Below are positions 8,624 through 17,902 of a stretch of 64,000 nucleotides of DNA, piece after piece. The DNA lies in the NCBI GenBank assembly GCA_903916755.1, contig CAIWXW010000089.1, forward strand, positions 30,133 to 94,132, written 5' to 3'. Positions within the stretch are counted from its first letter, which is position 1. Every line of letters begins with the position of its first letter. The stretch comes from an uncultured Opitutaceae bacterium. Its GTDB lineage: Bacteria; Verrucomicrobiota; Verrucomicrobiia; Opitutales; Opitutaceae. The notes beneath the pieces were generated by a model, which did no database searches, had not been told where the DNA came from, and was given only the letters and a program-made list of their open reading frames with translations. Made by a program: the position numbers and the translations under genes.

Positions 8624-11239
8624 CTATGGCTTCAAGCTCTTCAGCGGGATCAGCTGCACCGGCCCCAGCAATCCCGACGGCTGCAGCGGCCACTTGGCCC
8701 CATCGAACCGCATGTAGTGGATGTTCACGAAATTGATCTCGTAGAAGTTCTTCCACGGCACCTTGCGCCGCTCGAGGTCGCGGATGCGGTTGGCCGACAG
8801 GTTGGCGACCTCCAGGGAGAGGTGATTCTTGCCGGACTGCAGGTGCGCGCCGACCTTGGTCTGGAAGGGCAGCGCCCAGACGTTGTCGATCTCGGCGTTG
8901 TTCAGCGTGACTTTGGCGGTCTCACGGAGGTCGCCGAGATCCAGCATCCAGTCGTCCGCGGCGGCCTCCGGCGGCATCGTGAAATCGATGTCATAGCGCG
9001 CGGTGCCGGCAAACCGCTCCGCCTCGCCGCCCTGGCTGGTCCAGGAGGCCAGGGTGGCTTGGGCGAACGGTGGCGGGAGGACGGGCCCGCCGGACAGGAA
9101 CGTCACGTTCCAGGTCCCCGTGACGGGGACGCCCGGGCCCGCCACCTGGGTGTAGGCCCAGCCGGCGCCCTCCGGCTTCCGGTCGCGGAGCAGCTTTACG
9201 AAGATCGATTCACCCGGCTGCAGCTGCAGGTAGACCTGCGAACCACCCTCGTGGCGGCGCAGCGCGGCGACGCCGGTGTGGCCGCTGCGGGCATCGAGGA
9301 GGACCGCGCCGCGGACCTGGCCGCCGCGGCCGAAGGAGGCCCAGCCGTCGAAGGCCTTCCCGGTGAGGTTGGCGAGGAAATAGATTTCGCCGTCCGCCGT
9401 CTGGCGGCGGAGCACGCCGACGCCGGCGTCGGCGATGGATTCGCGCGCGGCGTTGGCCTGCGTGATGACGCTGCCGTAGGGCCCGACAATCACCCGTCCG
9501 CGGCCGATGGTCGCCGTCCGGAGGCCGGCGTCGCCCTCATGGAACTCCAGCCTGGCCAAGTCGGCCTTGAACTGCGCGCGGCGCTCCGCGAGCTGGCCGA
9601 AGCCGGGCACGTCCGCCGGCAGCCCATCCACGAAGATGACGGTGGCGCCCTCTTGGGCGAGCGCGAGCAGGCGCTCCAGCGTCGCCACCGGCATGTGCCC
9701 GGTTTGGGGCACGACGATCGAGCGGTAGGTGCCGCCCGGAACCCTGAGGCCGCTGTCCTGGACCTGCGTCTGGTTCAGCTGGGCATCGGAGATGTAATCG
9801 AAGGAGTAGCCGCCCGCGACGAGCTGCCGGGCCAGGGCGCCGCAGGGCCGGTCGTCCATCCACGACTTGGCGAGGTGGACCGAGAGGAGCTTCACGTAGC
9901 CGTCCGCGTCATGCCAGATATCGTAGACGGGCCAGTAGACCAGCAGGTCATTGTCCGGCTTTCCCGACTGGAGCAGCGACTGCGCCCGGGCAATGTAGCC
10001 ATTCACCCAGCCAAACTGCTCCCAAAGCGAATTGCGCGTGTTCTCCTGGGTGGCCGCGTAGAAAAGCCAGCCGGGCCAGGGCGCGTCGGCGGGCGAGTAG
10101 GCGTTGCCATGGTAATAGACCCGGTTGATGCCGGTCAGCAGCAGCTGGTCCAGGTCGGGCTTCATTTCCGAGGGCGCGACGTGGAAATGCTCGCGGAGCC
10201 AGGTAAAGGTTTCCGATGAGGCGAGCGGGAGGCCGGCGACGTGCGCGGCGGAAGACGCCATCCGGTTGACCATCGGGGGCGGGACATTGACCCCGATCTC
10301 CTCCGGCGCGTTGCGGTAGTAAGGGATCGGAAAGTCGGTCGAGCCGAAGATCTCGGTCTCGGGCACGTCGGCCACCGCGTAGAGGTCGAGCAGGTTGCCG
10401 GGCGCGCCGTGGGCCTGCTCGCGGGCGAGGCTGCCCATCTTGCGGGACCAATCGACCCAGGTCCGGACGTAGTCGAAATGAAGCGCGCCGAGGGTCTCGC
10501 GGTAGTCGCTTTTCACCCGGGCCACCGTGTCCGGGTCGCCCCGGCCGGCCAGCGCCGCGATCTGGTCATGGATGTCATAGCCATGCATCGCCTGGAAGCG
10601 CGCGGGCACCTCGCTTGCCCAGCTCGCGGTGTATTCATAGGAGTCGTGGAATTGGGCGTGGATCGAACCGGGGGGCAGGGCCGAGAGCGCCCGCGTGAAG
10701 GGCTCAAGGTAGCGGCTCATCGCATCGGCCGAGAAGGGGTTGACGACCGGACCCGCGCCGCCGGGGGCGGAGCGCTTGACCTTGAAGCCGGTCGGCTTGA
10801 TCGCCAGCTGGCCGCCGCTGAAGCCCAGCTTCTGCTCGACGTCGCCCGGCCCGACCCAGGGCCCGCCAAAGGGCCAGCCGGTGCCGGTGGCCATATCGAC
10901 GCCGAGATCGAGGACGCGGGCCTCGTCCACCGTGAACTTGAGCATGTCCATGTACTTCGGCGACAGGAACGGAATGAACCGCGCGTCGGCGCCCTTGGCG
11001 CCGTAGATCGGCGTGATCTCCACGCCGCCGAGGCCGTCGGCCGCGATCGCCCTCAGCTGGGTCGTGAGGTTTTCCTGGTCCACGGCGCTGCCGGGCCACC
11101 ACCAGCGGGTCCAGGGCTTCTGCTCGCGGCCGATGGGCGGCCACGCGAGGTCGTCTGCGGCGCGGACGCCGGCAGAACCGAGAAGGAGGCCGGCGCTAGC
11201 CAGCAGGAGACCGGACCGGAAGAAGACAGGAAGGCGCAT
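8624..11239 (-). CDS. Secreted alpha-L-rhamnosidase, GH106
   Basis: Hydrolyses terminal alpha-L-rhamnose from plant polysaccharides such as rhamnogalacturonan. The 871-residue protein begins at MRLPVFF and has a clear signal peptide (LLLASAGLLLGSAGVRA). The N-terminal barrel shows the family-like opening TRWWWPGSAVDQENL, GGVEITPIYG and MATGTGWPFGGPWVG, then the middle region with FHDSYEYTASW, SETFTWLREHF and INRVYYHGNAYSP. The C-terminus (about 740-870) is a galactose-binding-like beta-sandwich (YDIDFTMP, LDLGDLRETAKVTLN). Another in-frame ATG at 11269 would put ten residues before the signal peptide and was rejected. The leader before 11239 is almost all C and T. Monocistronic; a GH106 enzyme is known to act on RG-II in Bacteroides. 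Confidence 0.88.
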   Translation of the reverse strand: MRLPVFFRSGLLLASAGLLLGSAGVRAADDLAWPPIGREQKPWTRWWWPGSAVDQENLTTQLRAIAADGLGGVEITPIYGAKGADARFIPFLSPKYMDMLKFTVDEARVLDLGVDMATGTGWPFGGPWVGPGDVEQKLGFSGGQLAIKPTGFKVKRSAPGGAGPVVNPFSADAMSRYLEPFTRALSALPPGSIHAQFHDSYEYTASWASEVPARFQAMHGYDIHDQIAALAGRGDPDTVARVKSDYRETLGALHFDYVRTWVDWSRKMGSLAREQAHGAPGNLLDLYAVADVPETEIFGSTDFPIPYYRNAPEEIGVNVPPPMVNRMASSAAHVAGLPLASSETFTWLREHFHVAPSEMKPDLDQLLLTGINRVYYHGNAYSPADAPWPGWLFYAATQENTRNSLWEQFGWVNGYIARAQSLLQSGKPDNDLLVYWPVYDIWHDADGYVKLLSVHLAKSWMDDRPCGALARQLVAGGYSFDYISDAQLNQTQVQDSGLRVPGGTYRSIVVPQTGHMPVATLERLLALAQEGATVIFVDGLPADVPGFGQLAERRAQFKADLARLEFHEGDAGLRTATIGRGRVIVGPYGSVITQANAARESIADAGVGVLRRQTADGEIYFLANLTGKAFDGWASFGRGGQVRGAVLLDARSGHTGVAALRRHEGGSQVYLQLQPGESIFVKLLRDRKPEGAGWAYTQVAGPGVPVTGTWNVTFLSGGPVLPPPFAQATLASWTSQGGEAERFAGTARYDIDFTMPPEAAADDWMLDLGDLRETAKVTLNNAEIDNVWALPFQTKVGAHLQSGKNHLSLEVANLSANRIRDLERRKVPWKNFYEINFVNIHYMRFDGAKWPLQPSGLLGPVQLIPLKSLKP

Positions 11240-11328
11240 GGGGGGGAGGGGTGACGGGGATCCTGGCATGCTCGGATCGAGCCTGCCACCTTCAAACACT
11301 CCGGGGCGTCGGACAGTCCCCTCGGCTC

Positions 11329-12045
11329 CTAGCCGCCCAGATAGGCCGCCTTGAGCAGCGGGTGATCCCGCAGGTCCCGGCTGGGGCCCTCCAGGGCCAC
11401 CCGGCCGGTCTCCAGCACGTAGGCGTAGCTCGCGACCTCGAGCGCGAGGTGAGCGTTCTGCTCCACCAGCAGGATCGCGATCCCCTGGGTCCGGTTGATC
11501 TCGACGATCTTCTCGAACAGGGTGGTGACCAGGCGGGGCGCGATCCCGAGCGAAGGCTCGTCGAGCATGAGGAACTTGGGGGCGCTCATCAGGGCGCGGC
11601 CGATCGCGAGCATCTGCTGTTCGCCCCCCGACAGCGTCCCGGCGGATTGCGCCAGGCGCTCGCCCAGGCGCGGAAAGAGCGCGAACACCCGGTCGCGGCT
11701 CTCGGCGATCGCCGCCCGGTCGCGCCGGAGGTAGGCGCCCATCTCGAGGTTCTCGGCCACCGTCAGGTTCGCGAACACCATCCGCCCCTCCGGAACGTGG
11801 CACAGGCCGCGGCCGACGATCCGGTGCGGGGGCAGCCCGGTGATGTCCTGGCCGGCGAAGTCAATCCGGCCGCGCGTGGGCCGCAGCAGGCCGGACAGCG
11901 CGCGCAGGGTGGTGGTCTTGCCCGCGCCATTGCCGCCGATCAGGGTCACGATCGCGCCGGCTTCGACCCGCAGGGAGATCCCCTCCAGGGCGGCGATGGC
12001 TCCGTACGAAACGGCAAGATTGGTCACGTCGAGCATGGGGGGCAT
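11329..12045 (-). CDS. livF: Branched-chain amino-acid-type ABC transporter ATPase LivF
   Basis: Cytoplasmic ATPase of a HAAT-family importer; 238 residues. Walker A GGNGAGKT at 37-44, the ABC signature LSGGEQ at 138-143, and Walker B FLMLDEPSLG at 157-166 are all intact, and the protein has the compact LivF size. Its ATG overlaps the livG stop by one base (TGATG); an internal ATG three codons later is an alternative start. It is the last gene of the SBP-livH-livM-livG-livF operon. HAAT systems also carry urea, amides or aromatic acids, so the substrate is not certain. Confidence 0.93.
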   Translation of the reverse strand: MPPMLDVTNLAVSYGAIAALEGISLRVEAGAIVTLIGGNGAGKTTTLRALSGLLRPTRGRIDFAGQDITGLPPHRIVGRGLCHVPEGRMVFANLTVAENLEMGAYLRRDRAAIAESRDRVFALFPRLGERLAQSAGTLSGGEQQMLAIGRALMSAPKFLMLDEPSLGIAPRLVTTLFEKIVEINRTQGIAILLVEQNAHLALEVASYAYVLETGRVALEGPSRDLRDHPLLKAAYLGG

Positions 12046-12815
12046 CAGAAGCGCCGGTCCTGGCCGAGGTAGGCCTCGATCACCTTGGGATCGTTCTGCA
12101 CCTCGGTGGGCGAGCCCTCGGCGATCTTGACGCCATAGTCGAGGACCACGACGCGCTGGCAGACACCCATCACCACCTTCATCGAGTGCTCCACCAGGAG
12201 GATGGACAGCTTGAACTCCCGCTGGACCCGGACGATCAGCTGGGCCAGCTCCGCCTTCTCGGTCGGATTCATGCCGGCCGCCGGCTCGTCGAGCAGGAGG
12301 AGCCGGGGCTGGGTCGCGAGCGCGCGGGCGATTTCCAGGCGCCGCTGCTCGCCATAGGGCAGGCTGCCGGCGGGCGCGTCGCGGAAGCGCCCCAGGTGGA
12401 AGATCTCGAGCAGCTCGTCGACCCGGCGCGCCACCGCCGCCTCGTCGGCGCGGAAGGCGCCGAGCCGGACCAGCGACTGGGCGGCCCCGGTCGTCCGGTG
12501 CAGGTTCGACGCCACCCGCACGTTGTCGGCCACCGACAGGCGCCCGAAGAGGCGGATGTTCTGGAAGGTGCGGGCGATCCCGAGGGCGACGATGGCGTGC
12601 GCGGTGCGGCCGCCGAGGGCCTGGCCACCGAAGCTCACCGACCCCTCGTCGGCCGCGTAGATGCCGGTGACGAGGTTGAAGAGGCTGGTCTTGCCGGCGC
12701 CGTTCGGGCCGATCAGCCCCACGAGCTCGTTTTCGCCGACGACCAGGTCGACCGCGTTGACGGCGGTGAGTCCGCCGAACCGGAGCGTGACGTGATCGAG
12801 CTCGAGCAGCGCCAT
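12045..12815 (-). CDS. livG: Branched-chain amino-acid-type ABC transporter ATPase LivG
   Basis: The second ATPase of the importer, 256 residues. Walker A GPNGAGKT at 36-43, Q-loop region TFQNIRLF near 83, signature-like LPYGEQ at 152-157, Walker B LLLLDEPAAGM at 172-182, and H-loop LLVEH near 206-210. The insertion between Walker A and signature, containing ASNLHRTTGAAQSL, is usual for LivG. It starts two bases after the livM stop and ends overlapping the livF start, so translation is likely coupled. Confidence 0.93.
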   Translation of the reverse strand: MALLELDHVTLRFGGLTAVNAVDLVVGENELVGLIGPNGAGKTSLFNLVTGIYAADEGSVSFGGQALGGRTAHAIVALGIARTFQNIRLFGRLSVADNVRVASNLHRTTGAAQSLVRLGAFRADEAAVARRVDELLEIFHLGRFRDAPAGSLPYGEQRRLEIARALATQPRLLLLDEPAAGMNPTEKAELAQLIVRVQREFKLSILLVEHSMKVVMGVCQRVVVLDYGVKIAEGSPTEVQNDPKVIEAYLGQDRRF

Positions 12816-12817
12816 GG

Positions 12818-13762
12818 TCAGGGCCCCGGCGATTTTCGCCCGGCCTTCAGGCGGAAGAGCCCCTGGGGCCGCAGGATCATCAGGACGATCAGGAGCAGGG
12901 AATAGATGATCATGCGATACTCGGCGATGGGCCGCAGCACCTCCGGCAGGAGCGTCAGCACCACCGCGGCCAGGACGACCCCGGGCATGTTGCCCATGCC
13001 GCCCAGGATCACCATGACGACGATCTCGATGCTCTTGGTGAAGTCAAAGCCGCCCGGGGTGATGGTGAGCCGGAAGTGGCCGTACAGGCCGCCGGCGATG
13101 CCGGCGAAGAAGGCGCTGACCACGAAGGCGACGATCTTGTAGCGGGTGGGATTGAGGCCGACCGCGGCGGCGGCGACCTCATCGTCGTGGACCGCGAGGA
13201 AGCCGCGCCCATAGGTCGAGTGCACAAGGCAATGGACGGTGAAGATGGTCAGGGCCGCGAAGGCCAGGACCCAGAAGATGGTGGTGTAGGGCGGGATCCC
13301 GTTGAGCCCGAGGGCGCCGCCCAGGGCGTCGATGTTCTGGAAGACGACGCGGATGATCTCGCCGAAGGCGAGGGTGACGATGGCGAGGTAGTCGCCACGG
13401 AGCCGGAGCGAGGGGATGCCGACCACGAGACCGGCCAGGGCGGCCGCCAGCCCGCCCACCAGCAGGGCGCCCAGGAAGAAGGCGCCCTCGGCGAAGGCGG
13501 CCGGGTGCTCGCCCAGCACCTGCGGCCCGAGGAAGAGCGACACGGCGGCGGAGAGATAGGCCCCGACCGACATGAAGCCCGCATGCCCCAGCGAGAACTG
13601 CCCGGTGTAGCCGTTCACCAGATTGAGGGAGACGGCGAGGATGACGTTGATCCCGATCAGGGTCAGGACGTCGAGGTAGTAGGGATCGATCGCGGACGAG
13701 CTGGCGGCGACGAGGCCGGCCACGGCCAGGGCGACCAGCAGGGCGAGGTGCGGCTTGGGCAT
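12818..13762 (-). CDS. livM: Branched-chain amino-acid-type ABC transporter permease LivM
   Basis: Inner-membrane permease of 314 residues with about eight to nine hydrophobic segments. LivM hallmarks are visible: ILAVSLNLVNGYTGQFSLGH after the first helices, GDYLAIVTLAFGEIIR in the cytoplasmic coupling region, and SIEIVVMVILGGMGNMPG near the C-terminus. It ends LMILRPQGLF followed by a basic tail. It lies 8 bases downstream of livH and 2 bases before livG, in the middle of the operon. Confidence 0.92.
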   Translation of the reverse strand: MPKPHLALLVALAVAGLVAASSSAIDPYYLDVLTLIGINVILAVSLNLVNGYTGQFSLGHAGFMSVGAYLSAAVSLFLGPQVLGEHPAAFAEGAFFLGALLVGGLAAALAGLVVGIPSLRLRGDYLAIVTLAFGEIIRVVFQNIDALGGALGLNGIPPYTTIFWVLAFAALTIFTVHCLVHSTYGRGFLAVHDDEVAAAAVGLNPTRYKIVAFVVSAFFAGIAGGLYGHFRLTITPGGFDFTKSIEIVVMVILGGMGNMPGVVLAAVVLTLLPEVLRPIAEYRMIIYSLLLIVLMILRPQGLFRLKAGRKSPGP

Positions 13763-13770
13763 GGCGCGGG

Positions 13771-14661
13771 TCAGACCTTCTCGACCGCGGGCTTGCCCAG
13801 CAGCCCCGCCGGCCGGAAGAGGAGGATCACGATCAGGATCCCGAAGACGATCGCGTCCTTGTAGGTCGACCAGGGGCTGCCGGCCACGAACGTCTCGGCC
13901 AGGCCGAGGATCAGGCCGCCCAGCGCCGCGCCGCGGATGTTGCCGATGCCGCCGAGCACCGCCGCGACGAACGCCTTGAGCCCCGGCATGACGCCCATCA
14001 GGGGATCGATCGACGGGTAATTCATGGCGTAGAGGATCCCGCCGGCGCCGGCCAGGGCCGAGCCCAGGCCGAAGGTGAAGGAAATGACCACGTCGGTGTT
14101 GATGCCCATCAGCTGCGCCGCCACCGGATTGAGCGAGAGGGCGCGCATGGCGGTGCCGATCCGCGTGCGGTGCACGATGGCCTGGAGGGCGACCAGCAGC
14201 GCCACCGCCACGCCGATGACCAGGAGCTGGTTGCTGGAAATCGAGAGCCCGCCGAGGTTGAAGTCGCGCTGCGGGAAAAGGGCGGGAAAGGTCCGGGGCT
14301 CGGCCCCGAAGCCGAGCTGCCCGGCGTATTCGAGGAAGAGCGACACGCCGATCGCGGTGATCAGGACGTTGAGGGTCGGGCCCCGCCGCAAGGGCCGGTA
14401 GGCCAGGCGCTCGATCAGGATCCCGAGGAGGGCGCAGCCCACCATCGTCCCGGCCATCACGGCGAGCCCCCCGCCGAAGGACTCGGCCGGCACCAGCCGG
14501 GCGAGGAAGTAGCCGAGGAAGGCCCCGGCCATGAACACGTCGGCATGCGCGAAATTGATGAAACGCAGGACCCCGTAGACCATCGTGTAGCCCAGCGCGA
14601 TCAGCGCATAGATCGCTCCCAGGGAGAGTCCGTTGACGGTCTGTTGGAGAAACTCCGCCAC
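13771..14661 (-). CDS. livH: Branched-chain amino-acid-type ABC transporter permease LivH
   Basis: Inner-membrane permease, about 296 residues, pairing with LivM. Diagnostic segments are GLSLGAIYALIALGYTMVYG near the N-terminus, RFINFAHADVFMAGA, and FVAAVLGGIGNIRGAALGG towards the C-terminus, ending ILLFRPAGLLGK. The start is ambiguous: a GTG at 14661 lies four bases after the stop of the binding-protein gene and gives the usual short VAEFLQQTVNGLSLG N-terminus, while an ATG at 14688 would overlap that gene by 23 bases. I favour 14661. Second gene of the operon. Confidence 0.9.
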   Translation of the reverse strand: MAEFLQQTVNGLSLGAIYALIALGYTMVYGVLRFINFAHADVFMAGAFLGYFLARLVPAESFGGGLAVMAGTMVGCALLGILIERLAYRPLRRGPTLNVLITAIGVSLFLEYAGQLGFGAEPRTFPALFPQRDFNLGGLSISSNQLLVIGVAVALLVALQAIVHRTRIGTAMRALSLNPVAAQLMGINTDVVISFTFGLGSALAGAGGILYAMNYPSIDPLMGVMPGLKAFVAAVLGGIGNIRGAALGGLILGLAETFVAGSPWSTYKDAIVFGILIVILLFRPAGLLGKPAVEKV

Positions 14662-14665
14662 GCGG

Positions 14666-15799
14666 CTAGGGAGCGATGCTCTCCACAAACTTGAACTTGC
14701 CGTCCTGGACCGTGAAAATAGCCGCCGCCTTCGAGGCGTTGCGCTGGGCGTCGATCGTCGTGCTGCCCGTCACCCCGGGGTAGTCCTTGGTGGCCGCGAG
14801 CGCGTCGCGGACCTTGTCGCCCTCCGTGGTGCCCGCGCGCCGGACCGCGTCCGCCAGCACCATGGCCGAATCGTAGCCGAGGGCCGCCATCGCGTCGGGG
14901 ATTTCGCCGCCGAAGCGGGCCTGGAAATCCCTCACGAAGGCCTGGACGGCCGGCGCCTGGTTCTCCGGAGAGTAGTGCGTCGAATAGTAGATCCCCTCGA
15001 CCGCCTTGCCGCCGATTTCCAGGAGCGGCGAACCTTCCCAGCCGTCGCCCCCGAAGATCGGATAGTCGAGCCCGAGCTGGCGGGCCTGGCGGCAGATCAG
15101 CGCCGCCTCCGTGTAGTAGCCCGGCACGAAGATGCCGTCGACGCCCGCCGCCTTGATCACGGTCAGCTGGGCCTTGAAGTCCTTGTCGCCCTCGGAATAT
15201 TTCTGCTCGAGGGCGATCGTGCCGCCGCCGGCGGCGAAGCCGGCCTTGAAGTACTTGGCCAATCCGACGCTGTAGGCGCTCGAGACCGAATCCAGGACCG
15301 CCACCCGGCGCAGGTGGAGGGTGTCCCGCGCGAACTTCGCCATGACCGTGCCCTGGAACGGATCGATGAAGCAGACGCGGAAGATGTAGTCCCCGATCGC
15401 GGTCACCTTCGGATTGGTCGAGGAGGGGGAAATCATCGGCACGTGGGCCGCCTGCGCGAGCGGGGCCATCTCCAGCGACCGGCTGGAGGCGACTTCGCCC
15501 AGCACCGCGATGACCTTGTCGCGCGAGATCAGCTTGCGGGTGGCGGTGGCGGACTCGCCCTGCTTGGACTGGTTGTCCTCCGTCACCAGCTCGATCTTCC
15601 GGCCGAGCAGGCCGCCGCCGGCGTTGAGCTTCTCGACCGCGAGCAGCGTGCCCTTGTGGGAGGACTGGCCGAAGGTGCCCTCCTTGCCGGTCAGGGACGC
15701 GACCTCGCCGACCTTGAGCGGCTCCTGGCCGGCGGCGCGGAGGGCGAGGAGCGAGGCGACCATCAGCAGCCAGAAAGGGTGGCGGAAGGCGAACGGCAT
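14666..15799 (-). CDS. Periplasmic binding protein of branched-chain amino-acid-type ABC transporter
   Basis: Captures the substrate in the periplasm for LivHMGF. The 377-residue protein has a signal peptide (WLLMVASLLALRAAG) and a type I periplasmic-binding fold: LKVGEVASLTGKEGTFG at the mature N-terminus, KIELVTEDNQSKQGES, the ligand-site-like ISPSSTNPKVT, and FRVCFIDPFQG. The start at MPFAFRHPFW was chosen because it places the signal peptide at the N-terminus; 30 extra upstream codons are not protein-like. First gene of the operon, divergent from the LptF/G-type permease gene with an 82-base gap that must hold both promoters. Family members bind Leu/Ile/Val, amides or urea; the ligand cannot be read from sequence. 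Confidence 0.9.
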   Translation of the reverse strand: MPFAFRHPFWLLMVASLLALRAAGQEPLKVGEVASLTGKEGTFGQSSHKGTLLAVEKLNAGGGLLGRKIELVTEDNQSKQGESATATRKLISRDKVIAVLGEVASSRSLEMAPLAQAAHVPMISPSSTNPKVTAIGDYIFRVCFIDPFQGTVMAKFARDTLHLRRVAVLDSVSSAYSVGLAKYFKAGFAAGGGTIALEQKYSEGDKDFKAQLTVIKAAGVDGIFVPGYYTEAALICRQARQLGLDYPIFGGDGWEGSPLLEIGGKAVEGIYYSTHYSPENQAPAVQAFVRDFQARFGGEIPDAMAALGYDSAMVLADAVRRAGTTEGDKVRDALAATKDYPGVTGSTTIDAQRNASKAAAIFTVQDGKFKFVESIAP

Positions 15800-15881
15800 G
15801 GGGGCACACAAGTTTAGGCGCGCACGGGTTTCAACCGGTTTCGGCTTTGCGTCCCCGCAAAGGCGCCCTTTGCTGGTCGGG

Positions 15882-16991
15882 TTGAACACCTTCGACCGTC
15901 ACCTGCTCCGCGAATGGCTGCAGATCCTCGGTATCGTGGTGGTCGCCACCTGCGGCCTCCTGCTGGTCCAGGTGTCGTACGACGACCTGCGGGTGCTCCG
16001 CGAGGCCGGGGCCCGCGGCCTGGAACTCTGGCGCTACATGTTCATCACGATGCCGAGTTTCCTCAACATTGTCCTCGCGCCCGCGCTCCTCCTCTCGCTC
16101 CTCTTCGTCCTGGCCAAGCTCCACCGCGCCAACGAGCTGACCGCCATGCGCGCGGCCGGTGTCGGCATGCTGAGGATCACGGCGCCGGTCTGGCTGGTGG
16201 GCATCCTCTGCTGCGGCCTGGCCTGGTGGCTGGGTTCGTCGGTCGTCCCATGGTCGGTGACCGCGTCCCGGGCGATGCTCGACGACGTCCAGTTCCGGCA
16301 GCAGGCGAAGACGCTGCCGCCGGACCGCGTCGGCGCCGTCTACGGCGTCGCCTTCGAAAACCCGGTCGAAGGGCGGATCTGGATGCTCAATCGCTACAGC
16401 CAGGCGTCCGGCCACGCCTTCGGCGTCTCGGTCTCGCAGCTGGATGGCCAGCGGCGCGAGCGGGAGCGGGTGATCGCGGCCGAAGCCTATCCCGATCCGG
16501 CGCACCAGGCCTGGATCTTCGAGCGGGGACGCGACCTCCACTTCAACGTCGACACGGGCGAGGAGCTCCAATCCGTCCCCTTCGCCCGGATTTCGGAGCC
16601 CTTCGCCGAGGATGCGAAGCTCATGCTGCTCACGGAGCAGCGCGAGGTGGACCTCTCCTTCTTCGAGCTCAAGCGGGTGACCGACTACTACGGCGCGCAG
16701 CACAATCCCAAGGGCATCCGCTTCGCCGTGCGGTATTACGGCCTCCTGGCCGACGTCCTCGCGCCCCTGGTGGCGATCGCGATCGCCATCCCCTTCGCGG
16801 TCAGCGGGGTCCGGGTCAACGCTGCCGTCGGCGTCTCGAAGTCGATCGGACTTTTCTTCCTTTATTATCTGTTCTCGAACCTGGCGACCGTCCTGGCCAT
16901 CCGCGGCACGCTGGATCCGGCGGTCGCCGCCTGGCTGCCCAACGCGGGCATGGCGGCCCTGGCCGCCTGGTTCTTCATCCGCCTCCGCTAG
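15882..16991 (+). CDS. LptF/LptG-family lipopolysaccharide export permease
   Basis: Inner-membrane component of the LptB2FG exporter, which extracts LPS and passes it to LptC. About 369 residues from a TTG start (MNTFDRHLLREWLQI). The family pattern is clear: one helix near 12-30, two more at about 55-75 and 95-115, a roughly 150-residue periplasmic beta-jellyroll domain (DDVQFRQQAKTL to LMLLTEQREVDLS), and three C-terminal helices (LLADVLAPLVAIAIAIPFAVSG, SIGLFFLYYLFSNLATVLA). The coupling segment AKLHRANELTAMRAAGVGM near 85-103 is characteristic. An upstream ATG at 15798 would run into the divergent gene. LptF versus LptG cannot be decided; no partner is adjacent. Confidence 0.85.
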   Translation: MNTFDRHLLREWLQILGIVVVATCGLLLVQVSYDDLRVLREAGARGLELWRYMFITMPSFLNIVLAPALLLSLLFVLAKLHRANELTAMRAAGVGMLRITAPVWLVGILCCGLAWWLGSSVVPWSVTASRAMLDDVQFRQQAKTLPPDRVGAVYGVAFENPVEGRIWMLNRYSQASGHAFGVSVSQLDGQRRERERVIAAEAYPDPAHQAWIFERGRDLHFNVDTGEELQSVPFARISEPFAEDAKLMLLTEQREVDLSFFELKRVTDYYGAQHNPKGIRFAVRYYGLLADVLAPLVAIAIAIPFAVSGVRVNAAVGVSKSIGLFFLYYLFSNLATVLAIRGTLDPAVAAWLPNAGMAALAAWFFIRLR

Positions 16992-17902
16992 GGCGCGGGC
17001 GGCGTCCGCGCGCGGGCGGCGTCCACCGTCCAGGTGATGGCCCGTTCGACCAGCTCCGGTTCGTCCTGGGGCACGCCATGGCCGCTGCGGGCCGTCACGA
17101 TGTGCATGCCCTGGGTTGTGGCCCGGAAGACCTCCCCCTGGAGATCTCGCTTCATCTGCAGCACGCGGGGGTCGGTCCCGTCCGGCCGCATGCCGGTGAT
17201 CACGATCATCGGCACGTCGGGCAGGGCGCCGGGCACACCCAGGCTGCCGGAGACGAGGATGTCGTAGAGCCCCGCCCATTCCTCGCGGGCCCCCGAATTG
17301 CCCTGCTCCGGGAAGCCCGCCGCCTTGCTCGCCGCCAGCTGCCTGAGCTGGAGCGCCGTGTGCACGGGATCGATCCGCTTCATTCCCTGGATCCAGCCCT
17401 CCGGCGTGCCGTCGATCAGCACCAGCCCGCCGACCTCCTGGGGATATTTCAGGGCAAAGGCCCGGATGTAGAGGACTCCCACCGAATGGCCCACGAGCAC
17501 GTAGGGCGGCTTGAAGCCGGCTTGGAGCAGTAGGGCGCGCAAGTCCTCGGCGACGGCGGCCGGTGTCCGCGGCGCGGTGGCCGGATCCGAGGCGCCCTCG
17601 CCCGCGCGCGAATAGGCCACCACGGAGGTGGTCCGGGCCAGCGCCGGCAGGAATCGCCGCCAGGCCGTCAGGGAGGCGCCGAGCCCGCTTTCAAAGACGA
17701 CGGTGGGGCTGCCGTGGCCGCTTCGGACCAGCTCGAACGTGCGGCCGCTGACGGCGATCCGCTCGGCGACGGGTTCCGCCGGCGCCGCCGCGCCCGGCGG
17801 AGGCGGCGCGGCGGTCGCGGCCAGCGAGCCGACCAGGCCGCCGAGGAGGCATAGGCCTCTCCAGCCGAAGGGCCGACCGTTCGCGGGGGTCATGGCGGTC
17901 AC
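16988..17902 (-). CDS. Exported alpha/beta-hydrolase
   Basis: A 304-residue alpha/beta-fold hydrolase with an N-terminal signal or anchor segment (LCLLGGLVGSLAATAAPPP) and a Pro/Ala linker. Catalytic elements: FESGLGAS (oxyanion region near 70), nucleophile elbow GHSVG with S140, ELVLIDG-like strand VLIDGTPEG (about 171-179), and H275 in RSGHGVPQDEPE. The start is either GTG at 17902, which overlaps the dgkA stop (GTGA), or ATG at 17893. It is the third gene of a tight run with a 2OG oxygenase and diacylglycerol kinase, and its end overlaps the convergent LptF/G-type gene by four bases. Substrate unknown; a lipid or ester role fits the dgkA link. Confidence 0.75.
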   Translation of the reverse strand: MTAMTPANGRPFGWRGLCLLGGLVGSLAATAAPPPPGAAAPAEPVAERIAVSGRTFELVRSGHGSPTVVFESGLGASLTAWRRFLPALARTTSVVAYSRAGEGASDPATAPRTPAAVAEDLRALLLQAGFKPPYVLVGHSVGVLYIRAFALKYPQEVGGLVLIDGTPEGWIQGMKRIDPVHTALQLRQLAASKAAGFPEQGNSGAREEWAGLYDILVSGSLGVPGALPDVPMIVITGMRPDGTDPRVLQMKRDLQGEVFRATTQGMHIVTARSGHGVPQDEPELVERAITWTVDAARARTPPAP